From Chryseobacterium sp. ZHDP1 (lineage in GTDB: Bacteria > Bacteroidota > Bacteroidia > Flavobacteriales > Weeksellaceae), in the NCBI RefSeq assembly GCF_018603435.1, contig NZ_CP075682.1, positions 2,790,001 to 2,854,000 of the forward strand: DNA of 64,000 nucleotides. The letters are read 5' to 3'. Positions 43,510-51,811 of this stretch are shown in pieces (positions within the stretch are counted from its first letter, which is position 1; each line of letters opens with the position of its first letter). The position numbers and the translations under genes were made by a program. The notes under the pieces are model-generated. The model saw nothing but the letters and a program-made list of their open reading frames with translations. It did no database searches and was not told the origin of the DNA.

Positions 43510-44730
43510 CTAACTTAACATTTTCTGTGCTTTTTTCACGCCTTCTACCAAAGCATCAATTTCATTGAATGTATTGTATACCGCGAAACTCGCTCTTACG
43601 GTTCCCGCGATATTGAAGAAATTCATAATTGGCTGTGTACAGTGATGTCCCGTTCTTACGGCGATTCCCAGTTTATCCAGAATCATTCCTACATCCGAAG
43701 CAATTCCGACTCCTTCAAGATTGAAAGAAACCACTCCCGTTCTGTTGGCTTTTTCCCCATAAATTTTAATTCCTTCCAGTTCCAAAAGCTGTTTTTGGGC
43801 ATATTCCAGCAAAGCATTTTCATGATTCTGAATATTTTCCTGCCCTACTTTCAGAATAAAATCTACGGCAGCTCCCAAAGCAATGTTCCCACCTACATTG
43901 GGTGTCCCTGCTTCATATTTAAAAGGAAGACCTGCGTAAGTAGTTCCGTCAAAAGAACACGTGGCAATCATTTCTCCTCCTCCGTGAAATGGAGGCAGAT
44001 CTTCAAGAATCTCCTGTTTTCCGTACAGAATCCCGGTTCCCATTGGAGCATACATTTTGTGTCCTGAAAAAACAAAAAAGTCGCAATCCATTTTCTGAAC
44101 ATCGAGAGTAAAATGAGGCGCAGACTGAGCTCCGTCGATAACGATGTAAGCATTGGTATTCTTTCTTGTTTTGGCAATGATTTCTTCAATCGGATTGATA
44201 ATTCCTAAAGCATTGGATACCTGATTAACAGAAACTACTTTTGTTTTTTCACTCAGAAATGTTTCAAATACATCAAGCTGAAGAATTCCGTTTTCATCCA
44301 TAGGAATTACTCTTAGCTTCGCTCCGGTTCTTTCACAAAGCATCTGCCACGGAACAATATTGGAGTGATGTTCCAGATAAGAGATGATAATTTCATCGTC
44401 TTTTTTTAATTTCTGGGTTAAAATATAGGCGATCAAATTGATTCCTTCTGTCGTTCCTTTGGTAAAAATTACCTCAAAATCGTGTTCAGCATTGATGAAT
44501 TTCTGGATTTTTCTTCTTGAAAGCTCCATTTCTTCAGTCGCTAACTGGCTTAATGTATGAATTCCACGATGTACATTCGCATTGATTTCTGTGTAATATT
44601 TATTCCAGATTTCCAAAACGGAATCCGGCTTTTGAGAGGTTGCCGCATTATCCAAATAAACCAATGGTTTACCGTTCACTTTCTGATCTAATATAGAAAA
44701 CTGACTTCTGATTTCCTGAATGTCAAACAT
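43510..44730 (-). CDS. sufS: cysteine desulfurase SufS
   Basis: A 406-residue PLP enzyme that releases sulfur from cysteine for Fe-S cluster assembly. Key sites: EHHSNIVPWQ, VIDGAQSAPH, the PLP lysine in SGHKMYAPMGTG (about 225) and the reactive Cys in RTGHHCTQP (about 361). Length is typical of group II desulfurases. SufBCD are not in the window. Confidence 0.95.
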   Translation of the reverse strand: MFDIQEIRSQFSILDQKVNGKPLVYLDNAATSQKPDSVLEIWNKYYTEINANVHRGIHTLSQLATEEMELSRRKIQKFINAEHDFEVIFTKGTTEGINLIAYILTQKLKKDDEIIISYLEHHSNIVPWQMLCERTGAKLRVIPMDENGILQLDVFETFLSEKTKVVSVNQVSNALGIINPIEEIIAKTRKNTNAYIVIDGAQSAPHFTLDVQKMDCDFFVFSGHKMYAPMGTGILYGKQEILEDLPPFHGGGEMIATCSFDGTTYAGLPFKYEAGTPNVGGNIALGAAVDFILKVGQENIQNHENALLEYAQKQLLELEGIKIYGEKANRTGVVSFNLEGVGIASDVGMILDKLGIAVRTGHHCTQPIMNFFNIAGTVRASFAVYNTFNEIDALVEGVKKAQKMLS

Positions 44731-44771
44731 TTATTAACTTTTTAATTAAATTGTTCTTATTTAGAACTCTT

Positions 44772-44779
44772 CAAATTTA
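44772..44779 (-). promoter_or_regulatory. TAnnTTTG element of sufS
   Basis: TAAATTTG on the minus strand, 42 bases before the sufS start. Confidence 0.45.
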
Positions 44780-44907
44780 CGGCTTTTTTTCGGATTGTAG
44801 CTGAGAGTTGATTGTTGTTGTTTGATAGAAAAATTCGATGTGAAATATTCTTTTTTGCTTTTAACGCTAACATCGCTGAGAATTTTCATTTTATTGTAGA
44901 CATTTTG

Positions 44908-44940
44908 GTTCGCAAGGGCGTTCACTCAGCGAGTGATAGC
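44908..44940 (+). repeat. dispersed 34-bp element, copy 5
   Basis: GTTCGCAAGGGCG then TTCACTCAGC and GAGTGATAGC; one T shorter than copies 2 and 4. Confidence 0.7.
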
Positions 44941-45090
44941 TATGAAAATGATTTAAATAAATTTGTTATTTTGAACACAATGATCACTAAGTTTTTTGTT
45001 AATTGATACTTTTTAGTTTCACAAAGACGTTTCACGTATAAAAGATTAACCAAGACTTGAACTCATCATATTTATCTTTTAGTCATAAAA

Positions 45091-45118
45091 AAAACCTGTC
45101 AAAAAATTGACAGGTTTT
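45091..45118 (-). terminator. intrinsic terminator of rplY
   Basis: Perfect 12-bp stem AAAACCTGTCAA / TTGACAGGTTTT, loop AAAA, then a U-run on the minus strand. Confidence 0.85.
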
Positions 45119-45139
45119 CTATATCTCAATAAGAAATTC

Positions 45140-45784
45140 TTATTCTGCTGCTGCTTCTGTAGCTTCAGGAGCTGCTCCTTCTTCAGTTGCAACTTCTTCA
45201 TCATCGTCATCATCCATAGCTGCCGCACCTCCTTTCATTGCATTTCTAGACATCTTAACAGCTACTACAACTGCGTTGTCCGGGTGCATGAAAGAGTATC
45301 CTTCAGTTTTGATACCTCCAACATAAAGTTTGTTACCAATTCTTAACGGAGTAACGTCTACAACGATCTCATCCGGTAAGTTTGCAGGGATAGCTTTTAC
45401 TTTCAGTTTTCTGAAAGACTGACGAAGAACACCACCAGCTACAACACCTTTAGAACGACCTGTAATTCTTACTGGAACTTCCATGATAACTGGCTTATCG
45501 TCAGCTAACTGATAGAAATCTGCGTGAAGAATTTTGTCTGTAATCGGGTGAAACTGAATATCCTGAAGAACAGCCGGAATTGTTTGACCATCAACCTCAA
45601 TAGATACCGTGTGTGCCTCAGGAGTGTATACCAAACCTTTGAAAGATTTCTCAGTAGCAGAGAAATTCAAAGGAGCTTCACCTCCGTAAACAACACAAGG
45701 AACTAATTCAGCATCACGTAAAGCTTTTGTAGACTTTTTGCCCACGCTTTCTCTTTTTGTACCTTGAATTGTAATAGATTTCAT
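45140..45784 (-). CDS. rplY: 50S ribosomal protein L25 / general stress protein Ctc
   Basis: A 214-residue 5S-rRNA-binding protein of the long (Ctc) type: L25 domain ([31 protein letters not shown]) then the beta-rich Ctc domain ([18 protein letters not shown]). The C-terminus is a long acidic tail ([14 protein letters not shown]) usual in Bacteroidota. It lies 56 bases past prs, the common bacterial pairing, and is likely cotranscribed with it. Confidence 0.96.
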   Translation of the reverse strand: MKSITIQGTKRESVGKKSTKALRDAELVPCVVYGGEAPLNFSATEKSFKGLVYTPEAHTVSIEVDGQTIPAVLQDIQFHPITDKILHADFYQLADDKPVIMEVPVRITGRSKGVVAGGVLRQSFRKLKVKAIPANLPDEIVVDVTPLRIGNKLYVGGIKTEGYSFMHPDNAVVVAVKMSRNAMKGGAAAMDDDDDEEVATEEGAAPEATEAAAE

Positions 45785-45840
45785 TTATAAAAAATTTAAA
45801 AAATTGTTTCAAATTAAATTTGCAAACTTCTAAAAATCAG

Positions 45841-46779
45841 TTAAATAACAAATTTACTGCTAATCGACTGATGCTCGTGAACCATCTTCATAACGTCCGC
45901 AAATAATGGGGCGCAAGATAGCACTTTTATTTTAGATGACAAATTATTTTTCACAGGAATTGAGTCAGTTACAATAACTTCCAATAATTTTGAGTTCTCA
46001 ATATTTTCGTAAGCCTTTCCTGAAAGCACTCCGTGCGTTGCCATTGCTCTTACAGATTTTGCCCCTTTTTCCATTAAGATGTCTGCAGCTTTGCAAAGCG
46101 TTCCGGCAGTATCAATCATGTCATCAATAAGGATAACATTCTTTCCGTCCACATCCCCGATAAGGAACATTTCTTCCACCACATTTGCTTTTTTTCTTTC
46201 CTTATAAGCAATTACTACATCCGCACCAAGGTGACCTGCATAGTTTTTGGCTCTTTTTGCACCTCCCATATCCGGAGAAGCGATGGTAAGATTTGCTAAA
46301 TTAAGATCTCTTATGTAATCTACGAAAATAGTAGAAGCATACAGATGATCTACCGGAATTTCAAAGAAACCCTGAATCTGATCTGCGTGAAGATCCATCG
46401 TCATAATTCTTGTAGCTCCCGCAGCGGTTAAAAGGTTTGCCACCAATTTAGCACCAATTGGAGCTCTTGGCTGGTCTTTTCTGTCCTGTCTTGCAAGCCC
46501 GAAATATGGAAGCACCACGGTAATACTTTTAGCAGAAGCTCTTTTAGCAGCATCAATCATCAGAAGAAGTTCTAATAAATTGTCTGCCGGCGGGAATGTA
46601 GATCCAATAAGGAAAACTCTTCCCCCTCTTACGGATTCGTCTAAAACAGGTTCGAATTCTCCGTCGCTGAATGTCTGAAAGTTGATTTTTCCTAATTCTT
46701 TCCCATAATTTTGGGCAATTTTCTCTGCCAAGTCCTTACTCGTCCTTGTAGAAAATAGATAACTTAACTGATCGGCCAT
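45841..46779 (-). CDS. prs: ribose-phosphate pyrophosphokinase
   Basis: A 312-residue enzyme making PRPP from ribose 5-phosphate and ATP for nucleotide, His and Trp synthesis. Motifs: LPYFGLARQDRKDQPRAPI (ATP and flexible-loop region), DLHADQIQGFF, ASPDMGGAKRAKNYA and the PRPP loop LIDDMIDTAGTL. Length is standard. rplY follows. Confidence 0.98.
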   Translation of the reverse strand: MADQLSYLFSTRTSKDLAEKIAQNYGKELGKINFQTFSDGEFEPVLDESVRGGRVFLIGSTFPPADNLLELLLMIDAAKRASAKSITVVLPYFGLARQDRKDQPRAPIGAKLVANLLTAAGATRIMTMDLHADQIQGFFEIPVDHLYASTIFVDYIRDLNLANLTIASPDMGGAKRAKNYAGHLGADVVIAYKERKKANVVEEMFLIGDVDGKNVILIDDMIDTAGTLCKAADILMEKGAKSVRAMATHGVLSGKAYENIENSKLLEVIVTDSIPVKNNLSSKIKVLSCAPLFADVMKMVHEHQSISSKFVI

Positions 46780-46799
46780 TTTTACTTTTTAAAGATTTG

Positions 46800-46807
46800 C
46801 AAATTTA
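46800..46807 (-). promoter_or_regulatory. TAnnTTTG element of prs
   Basis: TAAATTTG on the minus strand, 21 bases before the start, directly abutting the terminator of the upstream operon. Confidence 0.45.
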
Positions 46808-46812
46808 AAAAA

Positions 46813-46839
46813 AAACCACAAGAATTGCTCCTGTGGTTT
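46813..46839 (-). terminator. intrinsic terminator of the FadL-esterase operon
   Basis: AAACCACA / TGTGGTTT with an 11-base loop and a run of nine U on the minus strand. Confidence 0.8.
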
Positions 46840-46862
46840 CTAAGTTTTTATTTATCCTTTTA

Positions 46863-48389
46863 TTATGGGAATTTTACTCCTGAATAATTGTTTGGATTTA
46901 CCTGTGGTAATGTAGATTTATATTTAGCATTAATTGCTTTAATAAATTCATTCGCAATAATCGCATACCCTCTTCCTGTAAGGTGAACCCCATCAAGAGA
47001 GAAAGCTCCTCCTGTTACGAATTTTGCTGTATATCTTATTCCGTCATACAAAATTCCGGACTGGGAATTAAGCTCTACCATTTTAGCATTGGCATCTACA
47101 AAAGCAAGTCCTTTAGTATCCGCAATAGACTTAATCGCAGTATTATAGGCTGTCATAGCTGTTACTACGTTTGCTGCTTCTGCTTTTGAAAGTACATGCT
47201 GATTTTCTAAAGGATAAGAAATACCATATACATTAATTGAAGCCGGAGCATTTGGATTAGTAGAGCCAATTACTGCTCTCGTTGTAAGAAGGATATAATC
47301 TTCTGCGGTTGCCTGTCTCGCCTGTCCGTAGATCTGTCCGAAAGCCGCAGCTGTAGGAGCTCCTAAAGATGGCGTAAGTGCTGCAGTAAGCTGGGCCGAT
47401 AAATTCGTTAAAGAAACATCTCTGATCAAAACCGGGTTTGATGAAGTAGACGATAATAGATTAATTCGGTCTCCTGCACCGAAAGCGGTAAGCGCCTGCT
47501 TAAGCGGACCGTATAAGTTTGTGTTAAGCGTAGTAAGATTAGATCCTAAAGCAGCAGGAGTTAGCGGATTGTAAGGAACCGTTGTAAAGAAAGGAATCGC
47601 TGTTACACTTGGTATATTGGCAACTACCCCTTTTGCACCGTTTGCCGTAAGAGCCGTTACATAAGAGTTGATACTGGATGCAACTACATTTGGATCAGAA
47701 ATATCATTAGATCCGTAAGTTGCCGGATTAAGATTCCCATTCTGAAATACTGCAGGTGTATATGTTGTAACACCTCCTGTTGTCGTAGAGTTCGTTCCTC
47801 CACTTGTAGCATAGCTTAAAATATCGTTATTTCCAATCCATAAAGAGAAGAATGTAGGATTTTGAGCTACCGCAGCTGCCACAGGACTTACCCCGGTAGA
47901 AAATCTTGCATAAAAAGGATTAAGCATACCGTAATTAGAAAGACCTAAATGGAATGATTTTGCACCCGGAACCCCTAAATTCTGATAAGGTGCTCCCGAA
48001 GAAATATTATCAAGTGCCGCTGCAGGAGCAGAAGCAACTGGTGTTAAAGAGCCATTCACAACAGTCAGAACCAATTTCCCTGAAAATCCCGGAATATTAT
48101 TAAACCCTCCGATATTATTCGGCATTAAAGGCTGTTTGAAATCACCTCCTCCTGCAAGCTTCATCTGCATTGCAATCATTGATGGATAAGATTCGTTTTG
48201 TCCGTCCGAATAAAGCGCTCCGTCTCTATAACCCGATGTAAGAGAATTACCTAAAGATACATATTTAGAAAAATTGGCTTCTCCGGAAGTTACCACCACG
48301 TCCTTTACATCAGTATCAAAGTCGGTATCACAACTTACATTTAGTAATAAAGCTGAGACAGCGAACGTAGAAATTAATATTTTTTTCAT
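46863..48389 (-). CDS. SGNH/GDSL-family lipase-esterase lipoprotein
   Basis: A 508-residue outer-membrane lipoprotein (lipobox LLNVSC, about residue 20). Block I is SLGNSLTSGY (Ser nucleophile near 51), block III is WIGNNDIL, and block V is DGVHLTGRG with the Asp-His pair. The middle (about residues 200-400) is long and Ala/Thr/Asn rich. It starts 17 bases past a FadL-type porin, so it may release fatty acids that the porin then imports. Confidence 0.88.
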   Translation of the reverse strand: MKKILISTFAVSALLLNVSCDTDFDTDVKDVVVTSGEANFSKYVSLGNSLTSGYRDGALYSDGQNESYPSMIAMQMKLAGGGDFKQPLMPNNIGGFNNIPGFSGKLVLTVVNGSLTPVASAPAAALDNISSGAPYQNLGVPGAKSFHLGLSNYGMLNPFYARFSTGVSPVAAAVAQNPTFFSLWIGNNDILSYATSGGTNSTTTGGVTTYTPAVFQNGNLNPATYGSNDISDPNVVASSINSYVTALTANGAKGVVANIPSVTAIPFFTTVPYNPLTPAALGSNLTTLNTNLYGPLKQALTAFGAGDRINLLSSTSSNPVLIRDVSLTNLSAQLTAALTPSLGAPTAAAFGQIYGQARQATAEDYILLTTRAVIGSTNPNAPASINVYGISYPLENQHVLSKAEAANVVTAMTAYNTAIKSIADTKGLAFVDANAKMVELNSQSGILYDGIRYTAKFVTGGAFSLDGVHLTGRGYAIIANEFIKAINAKYKSTLPQVNPNNYSGVKFP

Positions 48390-48405
48390 AATTCTTGATT
48401 AAAAA

Positions 48406-49641
48406 TTAAAATGCGTTATAAGACAAACCTAAACCAAAGTAAAATGCTCTTGCTTTAGCCTGTCCGTAAAAATTATAAAATGCATTGCTTATATCTCTCG
48501 ATTTTTGGAAACTGTAAGCTCCAGAAACATCTACACCCAGCTTATTGAATTTAAATCCAACCCCGCCTGTCATCACATTAGCATCGAAAGACGGCGTTTC
48601 TGGACTGAAATGAGCGTTATCATAAGGTGATTCGTCATGGTAATATCCAAGTCTTCCAGCAATTTTATCCGTTATCATATATTGAGTACCGATTCTGAAA
48701 GCTTTTGAATTATGGAAGTTTTTAGGTGTTATGTTTTTTGTAGGATCATCTGCCTGATTTCCTGCCAATGCGTTTTCAAAATCCAATGTAAGTTTATTGT
48801 ATTTTTCCCAGCCGTAATAATTGAAATCTCCGGAAACCTGCCATTTTGGAGTTATTTTATAAGTTACCCCGATCGTATATTCGTCAACCAAAGGAAGAAC
48901 TGCTTTAAAATTGTCCTGTCCGTTAGCATCTAGCTTTACTGAGGAGTACAACGCCTGAGAAATATTAAATGTAGCCTTTCCTTTATCTGCATTCATGTAA
49001 ACCGGTGATCTGTAAGCAATACTTACATCAAGTTTTTCTTCAGGTCTGAAATAGAAGCCTAGTCCAAAACCATGTCCAGAAGCCTTATCATCCTTTAGAT
49101 TTAAATTACCGCCTAACTGCGTAACTGCCTTAGTCCAGTCTACAGTTCCTTTAGCATAAATATAACTTGCTCCTACGGATACCCAAGGAGATAATTTCAC
49201 GGAAACCATTGGCTGAAAATAGAATGCCTTCAACTCAATATTCTGCACGATTTCCTTTCCGGCCCAGTTATCCGGCCACTTTACAGAACTACCGTATGGT
49301 GTTGAAAAGTTAAACCCTAAAGAAAGGTTATCTAAAACCTTATAAGCTACAGCAGCGTAAATAGGTGTTCCCATAGGATTGTCTGTAGAATAAGATTCCA
49401 GTGTCGAAAGATTCTGGTACGTTACTTTAGAATTGATACCGAACCCTCCTGCTGCAACACTTAGTTTTGAAGGAATAAATGACATACCTGCAGGGTTGAA
49501 GAACGTTACACTTGCATCTTCAGCGTGTGCACTGGTATGAGCCATTGCCAACTGTTTTACCCCCTGAAGAGAAACTCTGAAGCCTCCTGCATAAGATAAT
49601 ACGCCTGCCAATAAAGCTGTTGATATTACTATTTTTTTCAT
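48406..49641 (-). CDS. FadL/OmpP1/TodX-family outer-membrane transporter
   Basis: A 411-residue beta barrel with signal MKKIVISTALLAGVLSYAGG and the family N-terminus GFRVSLQGVKQLAMAHTSAHA, EDASVTFFNPAGMSF. The family carries fatty acids and other hydrophobic compounds across the outer membrane. It is the first gene of a two-gene operon with the SGNH esterase. Confidence 0.93.
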   Translation of the reverse strand: MKKIVISTALLAGVLSYAGGFRVSLQGVKQLAMAHTSAHAEDASVTFFNPAGMSFIPSKLSVAAGGFGINSKVTYQNLSTLESYSTDNPMGTPIYAAVAYKVLDNLSLGFNFSTPYGSSVKWPDNWAGKEIVQNIELKAFYFQPMVSVKLSPWVSVGASYIYAKGTVDWTKAVTQLGGNLNLKDDKASGHGFGLGFYFRPEEKLDVSIAYRSPVYMNADKGKATFNISQALYSSVKLDANGQDNFKAVLPLVDEYTIGVTYKITPKWQVSGDFNYYGWEKYNKLTLDFENALAGNQADDPTKNITPKNFHNSKAFRIGTQYMITDKIAGRLGYYHDESPYDNAHFSPETPSFDANVMTGGVGFKFNKLGVDVSGAYSFQKSRDISNAFYNFYGQAKARAFYFGLGLSYNAF

Positions 49642-49887
49642 AGACTATTATTATATAACCCAAATATAAAATTATTTTGGTTACATCTGTTAATAAATCA
49701 TAAAATTTTAAACGTCAATGCAAAAGAAAATTATGTTTAAAATAATACTTTAAGTAAGATCACATCTAAAATTATCATTATTAAACGATTAAGCAGATTT
49801 ATTTCATCTGCATTTCATTTTGTTTAGTTTTAAACAAAGGGATTCCCGAATATTTGATTATTTTAGACCTCATAAAGATAAAAATCA

Positions 49888-49895
49888 TAAATTTG
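49888..49895 (+). promoter_or_regulatory. TAnnTTTG element of the PSP1 gene
   Basis: TAAATTTG, 20 bases before the start. No TTG at the proper distance. Confidence 0.4.
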
Positions 49896-49914
49896 CAAAT
49901 TAAATATATAATAT

Positions 49915-51348
49915 ATGAGTTGTGGATGTAAGACATCCGGCGATTCTGCACATTCTTGCGGACCCAAGAAAACCGCGAATGGCTGTGAAAATGTAAATAC
50001 CTGTGGTAATAGTTATAAATTAAGTGTTTTTGACTGGCTTTCTAACATCAACAATCCCGCACCGAACCGATGTGATTTTGTAGAAGTTAGATTTAAAAAT
50101 GACAGAAAATCGTTTTATAAAAATGTAAATAATATTCCGTTACATATAGGTAGTGTAGTAACAGTAGAATCGAGTCCCGGACACGATGTAGGTGTGGTAA
50201 GTCTCACCGGAGAATTGGTAAAGATTCAGATGAAAAAGAAGAAATGTTCTGAAGAATCGGCACTAAAAATATACAGACAGGCCAATCAGAAAGATCTGGA
50301 AGTCTGGCAGGAAGCAAGAAAAAAAGAAGATAACGTAAAAATAGAAGCCCGAAAAATTGCACACAGACTGGGTCTTGAAATGAAGATCACCGATGTGGAA
50401 TATCAGGGCGATGCCTCTAAAGTTACTTTTTATTATACGGCGGATAACCGTGTGGACTTCAGGCAACTGATTAAAGAATATGCCGGAGCTTTCCGTACAA
50501 AAATCGATATGAAACAGATCGGTTTCAGACAGGAAGCCGCAAAAGTAGGCGGAATCGGATCTTGCGGAAGAGAGCTTTGCTGTTCCACATGGTTAACAGA
50601 TTTCAGATCCGTAAATACCAATGTGGCGAGATATCAGCAGCTTAGCATCAATCCTCAGAAGCTTGCCGGACAGTGCGGTAAGCTAAAATGCTGTCTTAAT
50701 TATGAATTAGACAGTTATCTGGATGCTTTAAGTAATTTCCCTTCTTCTTCTACCACTCTGGATACCGAAAAAGGAAGAGCTTTCTGCATTAAAATCGACG
50801 TTTTCAAAAAGAAAATGTGGTTTGCCTATGTAGAAAATTCAATTGCATGGTACGATTTTGATATCGATCTGGTTAAAAAACTGATTTCTAAAAATAAACG
50901 TGGCGAGAAAACACTTCCGCTGGAAGATCTTAAGCAGCCGGAAACGCCTTTTGCAAGCATTGATTTGATTCAGGAAAATAATGTAGACCGTTTCGAAAAG
51001 AAAAATAGAGGAAACAGGAATAAAAATCAGAACAGACTGAATAACAACAATCAGAATAACCAAAATCAGCAGGGTCAGAAGAAAAACAACAATCGACCTG
51101 AAAGACAGGAACGTCCTGAAAGAAGTGAAAAATCTGCTGAAAAGCTTCCGAGACAGGAAAAACAGCAGCAAAATCCAAAAGCAAATTCTAACAATAACCA
51201 ACAGAGACAGCAAAAGCCTCAACAGCCGAAAGCTCAGTTGGAAAAAGCAGAAGCTGCTACTACAGGTGCTGAAATTGAGAAAAAACCAAACCCGAATAAA
51301 AAGAAATTTAAAAAGAAGTTTCCTCCAAAAAAAGATAACAATGCGTAA
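49915..51348 (+). CDS. PSP1-domain protein (RicT/YaaT-like)
   Basis: A 477-residue protein. The N-terminus has seven Cys in the first 35 residues; the PSP1 domain contains GIGSCGRELCCSTWL and GQCGKLKCCLNYE, the Cys sets that bind iron-sulfur in RicT (YaaT). From about residue 360 the chain is low-complexity, rich in Asn, Gln, Lys and Arg, ending KKFKKKFPPKKDNNA. In B. subtilis RicT helps RNase Y mature transcripts. It overlaps gldH by 8 bases. Confidence 0.9.
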   Translation: MSCGCKTSGDSAHSCGPKKTANGCENVNTCGNSYKLSVFDWLSNINNPAPNRCDFVEVRFKNDRKSFYKNVNNIPLHIGSVVTVESSPGHDVGVVSLTGELVKIQMKKKKCSEESALKIYRQANQKDLEVWQEARKKEDNVKIEARKIAHRLGLEMKITDVEYQGDASKVTFYYTADNRVDFRQLIKEYAGAFRTKIDMKQIGFRQEAAKVGGIGSCGRELCCSTWLTDFRSVNTNVARYQQLSINPQKLAGQCGKLKCCLNYELDSYLDALSNFPSSSTTLDTEKGRAFCIKIDVFKKKMWFAYVENSIAWYDFDIDLVKKLISKNKRGEKTLPLEDLKQPETPFASIDLIQENNVDRFEKKNRGNRNKNQNRLNNNNQNNQNQQGQKKNNNRPERQERPERSEKSAEKLPRQEKQQQNPKANSNNNQQRQQKPQQPKAQLEKAEAATTGAEIEKKPNPNKKKFKKKFPPKKDNNA

Positions 51349-51805
51349 AATTTTAGGATTATTTACACTTATTCTTTTCTTTAGCTGTAATTCTTCCACC
51401 GAAGGAGAAGTTTTTATGAATTCCGTTGATAACAAATGGAACAAGAAAAGTGAACAAAAATTTAATCTTGAAATTTCAGATCCTCAAAATCCGAAAAATA
51501 TTATATTTGTTGTAAGAAATAACGACAATTATCCTTACAGCAATATAAGGTTCATCGTTAATTTCACCGACCTTCAAAGTAAGAAAAAGCAAACCGATAC
51601 GTTGAATTATGTATTGGCAAAACCTAACGGAGAATGGCTCGGGACAGGTTTTGGGGACACAAAGGAAACTTTGTTTCAATATAAACTGAATTATAAATTT
51701 CCGGCAAAGGGAAAATATGAAATCGGTCTTACTCAGGCAATGAGAAACGACAACCTTCCGGGAATTGAAGACATTGGAGTAAAAATAGAAACGGCTAAAC
51801 CGTAA
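51341..51805 (+). CDS. gldH: gliding motility lipoprotein GldH
   Basis: A 154-residue lipoprotein; start at 51341 gives MRKILGLFTLILFFSC with Cys16 as lipid site and overlaps the PSP1 stop (ATGCGTAA). A longer upstream frame is the PSP1 tail in another phase. The mature part has NIIFVVRNNDNYPYSNIRF and WLGTGFGDTKE, typical of GldH, needed for gliding and type IX secretion in Flavobacteria. PBP1A follows by 6 bases, the usual order. Confidence 0.93.
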   Translation: MRKILGLFTLILFFSCNSSTEGEVFMNSVDNKWNKKSEQKFNLEISDPQNPKNIIFVVRNNDNYPYSNIRFIVNFTDLQSKKKQTDTLNYVLAKPNGEWLGTGFGDTKETLFQYKLNYKFPAKGKYEIGLTQAMRNDNLPGIEDIGVKIETAKP

Positions 51806-51811
51806 TCATCA

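Larger units (their letters stand above)
44731..45139. other. intergenic region between sufS and rplY
   Basis: Holds the sufS -7 element (44772-44779), one copy of the dispersed 34-bp element (44908-44940), a partial copy (45016-45040; ACAAAGACGTTTCACG), and the rplY terminator. No gene. Confidence 0.6.

Noticed and set aside
49642..49914. Chromosome origin
   Set aside because: Gene orientation switches here, but I find no DnaA-box cluster in the gap.
50839..51444. 201-codon minus-strand frame
   Set aside because: Antisense to the Lys/Asn/Gln-rich tail of the PSP1 gene, which makes Phe/Leu-rich shadows.
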